NCBI GenBank assembly: GCA_035552195.1
Contig: DASZLU010000006.1
Span: forward strand, 1 to 64,000
From: CAIKMD01 sp035552195
Lineage (GTDB): Bacteria > Pseudomonadota > Alphaproteobacteria > ATCC43930 > CGMCC-115725
Length of the DNA: 64,000 bases
Reading direction: 5' to 3'
Position numbers and translations under genes: made by a program. Below the pieces are notes generated by a model. The model worked only from the letters and a program-made list of their open reading frames with translations, did not search any database and had not been told where the DNA came from. Shown here piece by piece: positions 16,720 through 25,273 of the stretch. Positions within the stretch are counted from its first letter, which is position 1. Each line of letters starts with the position of its first letter.

Positions 16720-17904
16720 ATGACGCAACCGACTCCCAGCCCTGACGAATTGGTCGCGCGCGCCCGCGCCATGGTGCCGAGGCTGCGTCAGCGCGCCGCC
16801 GCGACCGAGACCGCGCGCCGCGTCAGCAAAGAAGCGGGGCAGGAATTCGCCGATGCCGGCTTCTTCCGCGTGCTGCAGCCGAGGCGTTTCGGCGGCTACG
16901 AGTCACCGTTTGGCACGCATATGCGCATTGCCACCGAACTCGGCCGCGGCTGTGCGTCCAGCGCCTGGGTGGCCAGCGTCGTCGCGGTCCATTCCTGGAT
17001 CGTCGGCATGTTTCCGCTCGAAGCGCAGGAAGAAGTCTGGGGCAATAACCACGACACGCTTGTCGCGACATCGTTCCTGCCCGTCGGCGCGAAGGTCGAA
17101 CGCCTCAACAACGGCATCGTGCTGACGGGGCGATGGAAATTTTCGAGCGGTCTCGATCTCACGCAATGGGCAATCCCGCTGATCGATTTGCCGCCGCGCG
17201 AGCCGGGCAGCAAGAGCGAGCTTGGCCTCGCGCTATTGCCGCTCAGCGACTGCAAGATCGAGGACGCGTGGTACACATCGGGTCTGTCGGGTACCGGCAG
17301 CAACGATTTCACCTGCGAGAGCCTGTTCGTGCCCGATCACCGCATCATCGCGGTGAGGCAACTCAAAGGCGGCGAGACGCCGGGCTCGGCGGCGAATCCC
17401 TCACCTTTCTATCGCATGCCGCTTTGGACCTTCTTTCCCTTCGCGCTGATCGGCGCCGGTCTCGGCGCTGCCAAAGGCGCGCTGGAGATGGTCGCCGACG
17501 GCCTCGCCGGCCGCAAATCCGTCGGTCAGGTGAAGATCGCCGAGCAGCAAAGCGTCCAGCTTCGCATCGCCCGCGCGACAGCGCAGGTCAACGCCGCCGA
17601 AGCGTTGCTGCTACAGGATCTCGGCGCCGTGAATCGCGACGCGGCTTCCGGGACGATCCCCGAATTGGAAACGCGGCTCCGCTATCGCCTTAATCTAAGC
17701 TACGCAATCGACCTCTGCGTGCAAGCGGTCGATACACTTTACCCGCTGCTCGGGGGGCGCGGCCTCATCGCCACCGATCCAGTGCAGCGGGCCTGGCGCG
17801 ACGTGCACGCCGTGGCGCAACATATCGCCCTGAGCTGGGACGTAACGGCCGGGCTTTACGGTGCGGTCCGCCTCGGCTTCCCCTGCGCCGATCCGAAGAT
17901 TTGA
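16720..17904 (+). CDS. Acyl-CoA-dehydrogenase-fold flavin monooxygenase (HsaA/HpaB-like, group D)
   Basis: 394 residues. It has the acyl-CoA dehydrogenase fold (helical N-terminus with EFADAGFFRVLQPRRFGGYE, middle beta domain WKFSSGLDLTQWAI, C-terminal helices ending in GGRGLIATDPVQRAWRDVHAVAQH). The conserved catalytic glutamate of true dehydrogenases is absent, and the DVHAxxQH ending is typical of FMNH2-using hydroxylases such as HsaA. These oxygenate phenolic rings using flavin reduced by a separate reductase; no reductase gene is seen close by. Start ATG at 16720 has no clear ribosome site. Confidence 0.8.
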   Translation: MTQPTPSPDELVARARAMVPRLRQRAAATETARRVSKEAGQEFADAGFFRVLQPRRFGGYESPFGTHMRIATELGRGCASSAWVASVVAVHSWIVGMFPLEAQEEVWGNNHDTLVATSFLPVGAKVERLNNGIVLTGRWKFSSGLDLTQWAIPLIDLPPREPGSKSELGLALLPLSDCKIEDAWYTSGLSGTGSNDFTCESLFVPDHRIIAVRQLKGGETPGSAANPSPFYRMPLWTFFPFALIGAGLGAAKGALEMVADGLAGRKSVGQVKIAEQQSVQLRIARATAQVNAAEALLLQDLGAVNRDAASGTIPELETRLRYRLNLSYAIDLCVQAVDTLYPLLGGRGLIATDPVQRAWRDVHAVAQHIALSWDVTAGLYGAVRLGFPCADPKI

Positions 17905-17922
17905 GAAAAACGGGAGACTCAC

Positions 17923-19629
17923 ATGGCCGGCAAATACGAGATGGTCGTCGAACAGGATATCGGCATCCCGATGCGCGACGGGGCGGTGCTGCGCGCGAAT
18001 TTCTATCATCCGAAGGCCGAGGGAAAATACCCCGTGCTGATGAGCTTCGGTCCTTACGGCAAAGACGTGCCGCTGAAGGAATTCATGGCCGAAGCCTGGG
18101 ACACGTTGGAGAAATTCTATCCCGAGATTCTCCGGGCCTCCTCGTGCAAACATCTGGTGTTCGAGACTGCCGATCCGGAATGCTTCGTGCCCGACGGCTA
18201 TACCGTCATCAAGGTCGACAGCCGCGGCGCCGGCAAATCGGCAGGCAGGCTCTCACCGAACTCGCCGGAAGAATTCCGCGATTTCTACGACGCGATCGAA
18301 TGGGCCGGCGTACAGCCTTGGTCGAACGGCAAGGTCGGGCTGCTCGGCATTTCTTATTATGCCGCAGGTCAGTGGAGCGTCGCGGCGATGAAGCCGCCGC
18401 ATCTCGCCGCGCTGTTACCCTGGCAGGGCACCTACGATTTCTATCGCGACCGCACCCGCGCCGACGGCATCTATGCCGGCGGATTCTTGGGGCGCTGGTG
18501 GGAAAATTCGGTGCTGCGCAATCAGCACGGCAATCCGAAATCGCCCTATCACGATCTCTATACTGGTGGCCGTACCACCGGCACGGAAAGCCTCAGCGAC
18601 GAGCAGCTTAAAGCGAACCGCGCCGATTATCTCGGCGATCTGCTGCGCCATCCACTGAACGACGCGTGGTATCAGTCCCGCACACCGGACGTGCGCAAGA
18701 TCGATACGCCGACGCTCGTCGTCGCGAATTGGGGCGGGCTCGGTCTCCATCTGCGCGGCACGATCGGCGGCTGGGTCGACATCGCCTCGAAAGAAAAGTG
18801 GCTGAAGATCCAGGGCGGCTCTTACTTCCACACCTTCCTGCAGCCCCAAAACGTCGCGCTGCAGAAGCGCTTCTTCGACAAATATCTGAAGGGCATCGAC
18901 AATGGCTGGGAGAAAGAGCCGCGTGTCGAAGTGCAGATCCGGGCGCCCGGCGATAAGATCAAGCGCCAGGCGGAGAGCACAGGCTGGCCGCTCGCCGAGG
19001 CACGCCACGTGAAATTCTATCTCGACGCCAATGCCAAGAGCATGGGCACCGCGGCGCCGGGTGCCGACGCGAAGGCGAGCTATCCGTCGCTGACGCAGGG
19101 CGTGAATTTCACCACGGCGCCGTTCGAGAAAGACACCGAGATCGTCGGGCCGGCGATGCTGAAGCTCTTCGTCTCATCGAGCACGGCGGACATGGATATT
19201 TTCGCGACGGTCTGCGCCTTCGATCCCGACGGCAGGGAGATGACCTTCATCGGCGCGCCCGAGCGCTTCTGTCCGGTGACGCAAGGCTGGCTGCGCGTGT
19301 CGCAACGCAAGACCGATCCGTCACGCTCGAACGACTATTTCCCCTATCATCCGCACGACGAGAAACAGCCGCTCAAGCCGAACGATGTCTACGAGGTCGA
19401 GGTCGAGATCTGGCCGCTCGGCCTTTATCTGCCGAAGGGCTCGACCCTGAAGCTGATCGTCGCCGGCACCGACTTCGTAAGGCCGGGCTCAACCCCGCCC
19501 TTCCAGGGCGTCGCGTGGTTCACCCATAACGACCCGACCGACCGACCGAAGGAAATCTACGACAGCACCAACACGATCCACACGGGCGGCCAGCGGCAGT
19601 CGTATCTGTTGTTGCCGGTGGTGTCGTAG
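17923..19629 (+). CDS. CocE/NonD-family alpha/beta hydrolase (X-Pro dipeptidyl-peptidase S15 like)
   Basis: 568 residues, 18 bases after the monooxygenase. The N-terminal catalytic domain has MRDGAVLRANFYHP, VDSRGAGKSAG and the nucleophile elbow GISYYA; the C-terminal jelly roll (about 340-568: LKLFVSSSTADMDIFATVCAFDPDG, YEVEVEIWPLGLYLPKGSTLKLIV) is the CocE type. No signal peptide. CocE members split esters such as cocaine's benzoyl ester, or acylated compounds. Operon position suggests ester release of an aromatic substrate, inferred only. Confidence 0.85.
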   Translation: MAGKYEMVVEQDIGIPMRDGAVLRANFYHPKAEGKYPVLMSFGPYGKDVPLKEFMAEAWDTLEKFYPEILRASSCKHLVFETADPECFVPDGYTVIKVDSRGAGKSAGRLSPNSPEEFRDFYDAIEWAGVQPWSNGKVGLLGISYYAAGQWSVAAMKPPHLAALLPWQGTYDFYRDRTRADGIYAGGFLGRWWENSVLRNQHGNPKSPYHDLYTGGRTTGTESLSDEQLKANRADYLGDLLRHPLNDAWYQSRTPDVRKIDTPTLVVANWGGLGLHLRGTIGGWVDIASKEKWLKIQGGSYFHTFLQPQNVALQKRFFDKYLKGIDNGWEKEPRVEVQIRAPGDKIKRQAESTGWPLAEARHVKFYLDANAKSMGTAAPGADAKASYPSLTQGVNFTTAPFEKDTEIVGPAMLKLFVSSSTADMDIFATVCAFDPDGREMTFIGAPERFCPVTQGWLRVSQRKTDPSRSNDYFPYHPHDEKQPLKPNDVYEVEVEIWPLGLYLPKGSTLKLIVAGTDFVRPGSTPPFQGVAWFTHNDPTDRPKEIYDSTNTIHTGGQRQSYLLLPVVS

Positions 19630-19636
19630 GCTCTCG

Positions 19637-20716
19637 TCACGACCCCGGGCTGCAGGCCACGGATTTGCCGAGCTGGCCACGAGCCTGCCCGAATGAGATG
19701 AGTTCGCGTCGATCCTCGTCCCACAGCGCGAGCCGTACGGCTTTGATGCTGGCCCGAAGCGTGAGACGCTTGGCGCACTGAAATTCGGGATTGGCTTCAA
19801 AGCACGCCCGCAGGTGATAATTCGGTATTTTGCTGGCGAGATGATGGATGTGGTGGAAACCGATCGAGCCGGTCACCCAATGCAAGAATCGCGGCAGATC
19901 ATAATAAGAGCTGCCTTCGATAGCCGCGGCGCGAAACTCCCAGCTCGCAGCATCCGCCCAGTAAGTGTCCGCGAATTGGTGCTGGACATAAAAAAACCAC
20001 ACGCCCAAAGAAGTCGCGAGGAGGAGAACAATCGCCCAGGCGAGCAAGAACGGTCCCGCGCCAATGAACGCCGAAAGCCCAATGGCGCCAGCAGCGGCGA
20101 TGAGATCGGTACCAATAATACTGAACCAACGGTGCCGATCGCGAAGCTCGCGACCAAACGGCACGCGATAGCGCACCAGCAAAAGGTAAGCCGGTCCGAT
20201 GCCAAATAGCACCAGTGGGTGACGGTAAATCCGATAGAGCAATCTCCGCCAACGCGACCGCGATTGATATTCGCGAACGGTCAGCGTTGTAACATCGCCC
20301 GTGCCGCGCTGATCGAGATTGCCCGTATTTGCATGATGGACAGCATGAGCATGTCGCCAAGCCGAATACGGCATCATCGTCAAAAGGCTAAGGACAAAAC
20401 CGAGCATTTCGTTGGTGCGTCGCGACTTGAAAAAGGAGCCGTGGCCGCAATCGTGCTGAATGATGAATAAGCGAACGAGGAAGATCGCTGCCGGCAAGGC
20501 AAGAGCCAACGCAAACCATAAGCCATGGCTCATCGCGTAAAGCAGCATGGCCATGCTGACCAAAAACGGCAGGCACGTAGAGAAAAGCTGACGTAGCGCG
20601 CGGGATGCTTCGGCCCTGCAATAAGGGGCTAGCCGCCGCTGCCAGGATAGACTGGCCGAACCGACGAACAGCGGCAACGAACCGCCCGCGATTTCGGTTT
20701 CGCGCGGGCCGGCCAT
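19637..20716 (-). CDS. Membrane fatty-acid desaturase
   Basis: 359 residues from ATG 20716, which has GGAG upstream (20734 is an alternative). Three histidine boxes for the di-iron centre: HDCGH (88-92), HAHAVHH (122-128) and HHIHHL near residue 285; four to five hydrophobic spans (about 48-85, 105-120, 160-180, 198-240). Acyl-lipid delta-type desaturase acting in the inner membrane, often cold-induced; the cold-shock gene lies just upstream on the same strand. Confidence 0.88.
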   Translation of the reverse strand: MAGPRETEIAGGSLPLFVGSASLSWQRRLAPYCRAEASRALRQLFSTCLPFLVSMAMLLYAMSHGLWFALALALPAAIFLVRLFIIQHDCGHGSFFKSRRTNEMLGFVLSLLTMMPYSAWRHAHAVHHANTGNLDQRGTGDVTTLTVREYQSRSRWRRLLYRIYRHPLVLFGIGPAYLLLVRYRVPFGRELRDRHRWFSIIGTDLIAAAGAIGLSAFIGAGPFLLAWAIVLLLATSLGVWFFYVQHQFADTYWADAASWEFRAAAIEGSSYYDLPRFLHWVTGSIGFHHIHHLASKIPNYHLRACFEANPEFQCAKRLTLRASIKAVRLALWDEDRRELISFGQARGQLGKSVACSPGS

Positions 20717-20746
20717 TGGCGGATCTCCGGTCATTTCGGTAAGAGA

Positions 20747-20770
20747 TCGGGGCAGTTGGAGCCGCCCCGA
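20747..20770 (-). terminator. Hairpin downstream of the cold-shock gene
   Basis: TCGGGGC (minus strand) pairs with GCCCCGA around a 10-base loop, 26 bases after the cspA stop, followed on that strand by TCTCTTACC. It separates cspA from the desaturase and may end the short transcript, but it lacks a strong T run. Confidence 0.45.
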
Positions 20771-20795
20771 AATCCGTTCCTCGGTTCTGGAGACG

Positions 20796-21002
20796 TTAGG
20801 CGTTTTTCAGATTGACTGCCGAGACCTTGCCTTGCTGGCCACGCTCGATCTCGTAGCTGACCTTCTGGCCCTCGTTGAGGCTGCCGAGGCCGGAAACTTC
20901 GACCGCGGAGATGTGCACGAACACGTCTTTCGCGCCGTCATCCGGTTGAATGAAGCCGTAACCCTTTTGCGAATTGAACCACTTAACTGTACCGACGGAC
21001 AT
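20796..21002 (-). CDS. cspA: Cold-shock protein, CspA family
   Basis: 68 residues, the full family length, with start behind GGAGGGACTGA. RNA-binding motifs RNP1 (KGYGFI, 13-18) and RNP2 (VFVHIS, 27-32) are intact. It acts as an RNA chaperone. The 238-base stretch upstream (21003-21240) holds no gene and is long enough for the extended 5' leader usual in cold-shock mRNAs; I could not fix a promoter in it. Confidence 0.93.
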   Translation of the reverse strand: MSVGTVKWFNSQKGYGFIQPDDGAKDVFVHISAVEVSGLGSLNEGQKVSYEIERGQQGKVSAVNLKNA

Positions 21003-21240
21003 TCAGTCCCTCCATAACGATGTGCCGCGACGCGGTTGCGCTGCGGGTCAATATTGAATCTGACGGGGACCGGGATTGGCTCGCGTGAGCATAATAACGG
21101 GTCGAGCCATATCGATTGACGCATCAAATGTGGGCGTCATCGCGAATTAATCAAGCTAATTCGGATCGCTTTAGCGCGACACACGGACGCTGCGGCTGCC
21201 GATTCCCATCGAATGCCGCAGAATCGTGTGGGAAATCGGG

Positions 21241-22071
21241 TCACTTATCCCGCTTGTACTCGCCCAAACCAGGACGGTAGCTCTTCTTGTCGATGAATTC
21301 GCTCATGCCTTTGGCGCGGCCCTTTTCGGGATCGACGAGGCGAAGCTGATCGCTCTTGGCCATGAGGTATTCGGCGGATTCGTCCCAGGTCATCTCTTCG
21401 ACGTATTTGAAGGCGACCTTGGCTTGGCGCAGCGCCGTCGGGTTCTTTTTGAGCAGCATCTGCGCCACCGCACGGGTGCGTTCTTTGAGCTGCGCCAACG
21501 GCACCGATTCCGTGACGACGCCGAGTTCCACAGCTTTCTTACCGTCGAAATTCTCGCCGCTCATGATGTAGTAGAGCGCCTTGCGATAGTTCATCACCAG
21601 GGACAGCACCTTCGAGACGTTGCCGCCCGGGATGATGCCCCAATTCACTTCCGACACGCCGAAGGTCGCCTCGTCGGCCGCGATGGCCATGTCGCACGCG
21701 ATCATCGGGGTGAAAGCGCCGCCGAAGCACCAGCCATTCACCATGGCGATGGTCGGCTTGTAATAAGTGAGGAGGCGACGCCACTGCCAGGTCGCCGCAG
21801 TGCGATAGACCTGAATGCGCTGCCATTGCTCGACATCGTCGGTGGCGCGGAAATATTCCTTCAAATCCATGCCGGCCGACCACGCCTCACCCGAGCCGGT
21901 GATGACGACCACGCCGCAGCGCGCGTCGCCTTCGAGCGCGTCGAGCGTCGCCAGCATCTCGGCATTGAGATCGGGGCTCATCGCGTTGCGCTTCTCGGGA
22001 CGATTGAGCGCCACCCAGGCGATGCCTTCGTCGAACTCGACCTTGACGTTCTTGCCCCATGGCTCGGACAT
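21241..22071 (-). CDS. Hydroxycinnamoyl/feruloyl-CoA hydratase-lyase homologue (crotonase fold), copy 1
   Basis: 276 residues, the length of HCHL of Pseudomonas fluorescens AN103, to which it aligns from end to end from memory (LNRPEKRNAMSP, AGMDLKEYFR, KPTIAMVNGWCFGG, ATFGxSExNWGI, PGLxxYKR). HCHL hydrates 4-hydroxycinnamoyl-CoAs and releases the benzaldehyde and acetyl-CoA. The catalytic glutamate is kept (E141, HCHL E143) and so is Y73 (HCHL Y75), but HCHL Y239 is M237 here and S123 is T121. It lies 30 bases after two acyl-CoA dehydrogenase genes. Could instead be a specialised enoyl-CoA hydratase. Confidence 0.78.
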   Translation of the reverse strand: MSEPWGKNVKVEFDEGIAWVALNRPEKRNAMSPDLNAEMLATLDALEGDARCGVVVITGSGEAWSAGMDLKEYFRATDDVEQWQRIQVYRTAATWQWRRLLTYYKPTIAMVNGWCFGGAFTPMIACDMAIAADEATFGVSEVNWGIIPGGNVSKVLSLVMNYRKALYYIMSGENFDGKKAVELGVVTESVPLAQLKERTRAVAQMLLKKNPTALRQAKVAFKYVEEMTWDESAEYLMAKSDQLRLVDPEKGRAKGMSEFIDKKSYRPGLGEYKRDK

Positions 22072-22101
22072 GGACCTACCCTCTTTCTTGCGTGTGTTGG
22101 A

Positions 22102-23139
22102 TCAGAAATCTTGCAGTAACTGCCGCTCGGCATGAAGCCGCTTGCGGCAAGTCACTGCATCGCCGCCCGCCACCGCCAAGGCCATCGCCCGGCGGAAATA
22201 AAGGCTCATACTGTGCTCGGCCGTGTAGCCCATCGCGCCATGTAGCGCGACGCATTCCTTGACCGTGGTCAGCGCCGTCTCGGCGGCATAGGATTTCGCC
22301 GACAGCGCGGCGATCGCGCGCCGCGCCGTGCCGGCTTCGCATGCTTCATAAAGCAGCGCGTGGCTGCCTTTGATGATGACATAGAGCGAGGCGGCGCGAT
22401 GCTGCAGCGCCTGGAACGTTCCGATCGGCACCCCGAATTGCTTGCGATCTTTCAAATACTGTACCGTCATCGCCAGCGCCTCATCGGCAAGGCCGACAAG
22501 CAGCGCACCGTAACCGATGAGCGCGAGATCGCGGCCGGCGGCAAAGGCTTCGCGTGCCTGCTGACCGCCGGCGAGCACCGTGAGATCGCTCAGCGAAATG
22601 CCGTCGAAGGCCAGCCGCGCAATCGACCCGCCGTCGACTGTGTCTTCCGTCTCGACGTTGACGCCTTTCGTGGCGCGCGGGATACCGACGAGCTGGTCGT
22701 CGATCAGGGCGAGGAACATATCGGCGGCATGCGCGTCCGAGGCATAAGCCGTCGGCGCTTTCAGCCCCTCCTCGGCCTCGATCGGCATCACGATTGTCTT
22801 TCCAGCGATAAGCTCGGCGAGCAGCCCCGCGCCGGCCGCGCCGCACTTCGCCAGTATCAGCGACGCCGCGAGCGCCGGCACCAACGGCTCAGGCAGCAGC
22901 TTTTTCCCGGCATATTCAAGCAGGAGCGCGATCTCGCGCGTCGCGAGACCCGTGCCGCCTGCCGCCTCCGGCACGGCGGCACCGAGCCAGCCGCTCTCGG
23001 CAAGCTTGGCCCAGGCGTCGCGATCGAAGCCCTGCGTGCCGGATTGCAAGCGGCGCACGCGCGCGAGGCCGCCGGTCGCCTCGAGCAGCTCGGCGATGCT
23101 GTCGGTGATGTGGCGGTCGGTGTCTTTGAGCTTAAGCAT
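22102..23139 (-). CDS. Acyl-CoA dehydrogenase subunit (partner type)
   Basis: 345 residues, start ATG 23139 inside the last codons of the upstream gene (8-base overlap ATGCTTAA). Recognisable acyl-CoA dehydrogenase fold: WLGAAVPEAAGGTGLATREIALLLE, then KDRKQFGVPIGTFQALQHRAA and GAMGYTAEHSMSLYFRRA. The middle FAD-binding domain is weak and no catalytic glutamate is apparent, which suits the non-catalytic half of a heteromeric alpha2-beta2 enzyme such as ChsE1-ChsE2. It should pair with the gene directly upstream. Confidence 0.82.
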   Translation of the reverse strand: MLKLKDTDRHITDSIAELLEATGGLARVRRLQSGTQGFDRDAWAKLAESGWLGAAVPEAAGGTGLATREIALLLEYAGKKLLPEPLVPALAASLILAKCGAAGAGLLAELIAGKTIVMPIEAEEGLKAPTAYASDAHAADMFLALIDDQLVGIPRATKGVNVETEDTVDGGSIARLAFDGISLSDLTVLAGGQQAREAFAAGRDLALIGYGALLVGLADEALAMTVQYLKDRKQFGVPIGTFQALQHRAASLYVIIKGSHALLYEACEAGTARRAIAALSAKSYAAETALTTVKECVALHGAMGYTAEHSMSLYFRRAMALAVAGGDAVTCRKRLHAERQLLQDF

Positions 23140-24310
23140 TGCCGCCGCCTCCGCCGCCGCCCGGCCGCTGCAGGCCGAGCGCACGCATCGCGATGATGCC
23201 GCGCTGAATCTCGTTGGTGCCGCCGCGGATCGACAGACGCCGCGATTGCAGGAAGAGCGTGCTGAAATCGGGCATGTCGTCGTTGCCGACGCGCGGCGCA
23301 CGGATGGCGGCATGCGCGCCGCTCACTGCCTGCAGCACTTCGAGCACGAATTGGGTGACCTCGGAGCCGTAGATCTTGAGGCGCGAGCTATCCTCAAATT
23401 CGGCCTCGCCTGCCGCTTGCGCTTCGAGCGCTTCGAGAAAGGCGGCTTCGAGCGCGTGCACTTCGATCTCGGCGCGCGCGATCTGATCCTGCATCCATGG
23501 ATCGCAATCGGCGTCGGTATAGCGCGCCGCCTGGCGCAAGCGATGCAGCGCACGCAGCGCATGGATCGGCGTGCCGGAGCGGATGCGCTCCTCGCCCAGC
23601 AGCGCCGTGCCGATCATCCAACCCTCGCCGATCTTGCCGAGAACATTGCCGATCGGCACCTCGACATTGTCGAGAAACACCTCGCAGAGCTCGTCATCGC
23701 CGGCGAGCGTGACGATGCCGCGCGGCGTCACGCCGGGCGTCTTCGCGTCGACCAGCACCAGCGTGATCGAATCCCGCGCCTTGGGATCGCTGCCGGTGCG
23801 CACGAGCAGATACAGCCAATCGGCATAGTGGGCGCCGGTTGTCCATATCTTGTGGCCGTTGATGATGAGCTTGTCGCCCTCGATGACGGCCTTGGCGCGC
23901 AAGCTGCGCAGGTCGGAGCCCGAGCCAGGCTCGGAATAGCCCTGCGCCCAGATCGCTTCGCCGGTGCGTGCCTTATGCAGATGCTGCGCCTTCTGCTCCG
24001 GCGTACCGTATTTCATGAGGATGGGACTGATATGGGTGAGACCTTGATTGAGCAGGTCGGGCGCACCGACGCGCGCCAACTCCTCGATCAAGATCACTTG
24101 CTGCACCGGCGTCGCGTCGATGCCGCCGTGCTCTTTCGGCCAGTGCGGCGCGGCCCAGCCCTTCTCACCCAGCGTCTTGAACCAGGGCTTCAGCTCGTTT
24201 GGCGCCAAACGGTTGTTGGTGTGGCGCAACTCGCGCGGCAGATTGGCTTCGAGCCAGCTCCGCACATCGGCGCGAAACACCTGTTCAGCCGCCGTCTCCT
24301 CCCGAAGCAT
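23132..24310 (-). CDS. Acyl-CoA dehydrogenase
   Basis: 392 residues. FAD/substrate segment IWAQGYSEPGSGSDLRSLRA (about 119-138), INGHKIWTTGAHYADW, and C-terminal LSIRGGTNEIQRGI. In MCAD the base is the glutamate of YEGT; here that place is G. An alternative glutamate is available in LLGEERIRSG. The protein ends in a run of glycines. Forms a translationally coupled pair with the following gene and probably oxidises a bulky acyl-CoA ahead of the HCHL-like step. Confidence 0.87.
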   Translation of the reverse strand: MLREETAAEQVFRADVRSWLEANLPRELRHTNNRLAPNELKPWFKTLGEKGWAAPHWPKEHGGIDATPVQQVILIEELARVGAPDLLNQGLTHISPILMKYGTPEQKAQHLHKARTGEAIWAQGYSEPGSGSDLRSLRAKAVIEGDKLIINGHKIWTTGAHYADWLYLLVRTGSDPKARDSITLVLVDAKTPGVTPRGIVTLAGDDELCEVFLDNVEVPIGNVLGKIGEGWMIGTALLGEERIRSGTPIHALRALHRLRQAARYTDADCDPWMQDQIARAEIEVHALEAAFLEALEAQAAGEAEFEDSSRLKIYGSEVTQFVLEVLQAVSGAHAAIRAPRVGNDDMPDFSTLFLQSRRLSIRGGTNEIQRGIIAMRALGLQRPGGGGGGGNA

Positions 24311-24425
24311 ATGTCTTTCCGCGCTGCCGTTCCGAAAGCAGGCGCGAGATTACGGCCGAGCCCCACGATTGTCACGGCCACGGGCTTCGGATAAAGGAGC
24401 ACAAAATCAAGCGAGGGAGGCGAGG

Positions 24426-25211
24426 ATGGCGCTGGAACTCAATCTTAAAGGGAAGAATGTCCTGATCACTGGCGGGTCGAAAGGCCTCGGCCTCGGCGCG
24501 GCCAAGGGTTTCGCGACCGAAGGCTGCAACCTTTACCTCTCGTCGCGCAACGCCGAGATGCTCGAAGCCAACGCCATCGAGCTGCACAATGCCTACGGTG
24601 TCGAGGTGAAGTTCTTCCCACTCGATCTGTCGCTCCCGGAAGCGCGCGACAAGCTGATCGCCGCCTGTCCCGACGTCGATATCCTCTTCAACAATGCCGG
24701 CATGATCCCGGGCGGCTCGATCGACGATGTCGACGACGGGGCCTGGCGCGCCGGCTGGGAGTTGAAAGTCTTCGGCTATATCCATTTTACCCGCGCCTAT
24801 CTCAACCTGATGCGCAAGCGCGGCAAGGGCGTAATCATCAATATGATCGGCGCCGGCGGCGAGAGTCTCGATTACGATTACGCGGCAGGCGCGGTTGGCA
24901 ATGCGTCGCTGATGGCCTTCACCCGCGCCGTCGGCTCGCGCAGCATTGATGACGGGGTGCGGATTTGCGGCATCAATCCCGGTCCCACCGATACCGATCG
25001 CGTCGGCTTCCTGTCGAAGAAGCGGGCGCGGGAGATGTACGGCGACGAATCCCAGTACAAACGCTTCTACGACAAATACCCGTTGAAGCGACCGGCCACG
25101 GTCGATGAAGTCATCCCGGCAGTGCTGTTCCTCGCCTCGGATCTGTCGTCGTACACCTCCGGCGCTATCCTCACGATCAACGGCGGCATGACCTATCGCC
25201 GCGAGCGCTAA
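24426..25211 (+). CDS. SDR-family protein with altered catalytic residues, copy 1
   Basis: 261 residues, start after GGGAGGCGAGG. Rossmann motif TGGSKGLGLG (residues 15-24), DxxxLxFNNAG and C-terminal TSGAILTINGGM are typical SDR. Yet the catalytic Ser region reads NMIGAGGES, and where YxxxK is expected there is YDYAAGAVGNASL, with Asn aligned to the usual Lys and no Tyr four residues before it. The same change is in the paralogue at 59516-60298. It may bind NAD(P) without classic reductase chemistry. Divergent to the acyl-CoA dehydrogenase pair. Confidence 0.82.
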   Translation: MALELNLKGKNVLITGGSKGLGLGAAKGFATEGCNLYLSSRNAEMLEANAIELHNAYGVEVKFFPLDLSLPEARDKLIAACPDVDILFNNAGMIPGGSIDDVDDGAWRAGWELKVFGYIHFTRAYLNLMRKRGKGVIINMIGAGGESLDYDYAAGAVGNASLMAFTRAVGSRSIDDGVRICGINPGPTDTDRVGFLSKKRAREMYGDESQYKRFYDKYPLKRPATVDEVIPAVLFLASDLSSYTSGAILTINGGMTYRRER

Positions 25212-25217
25212 TAGAAA

Positions 25218-25256
25218 AGGCCGGAGCACCGACGCAGCACACGCGGGCTCCGGCCT
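25218..25256. terminator. Bidirectional terminator hairpin between convergent genes
   Basis: AGGCCGGAGC (25218-25227) and GCTCCGGCCT (25247-25256) form a perfect 10-pair stem with a 19-base loop, placed between the SDR stop and the stop of the asparaginase-like gene. AAAA lies on one flank, so on the minus strand it is followed by TTTT. Confidence 0.65.
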
Positions 25257-25273
25257 CAACCACCGCCAATGCC

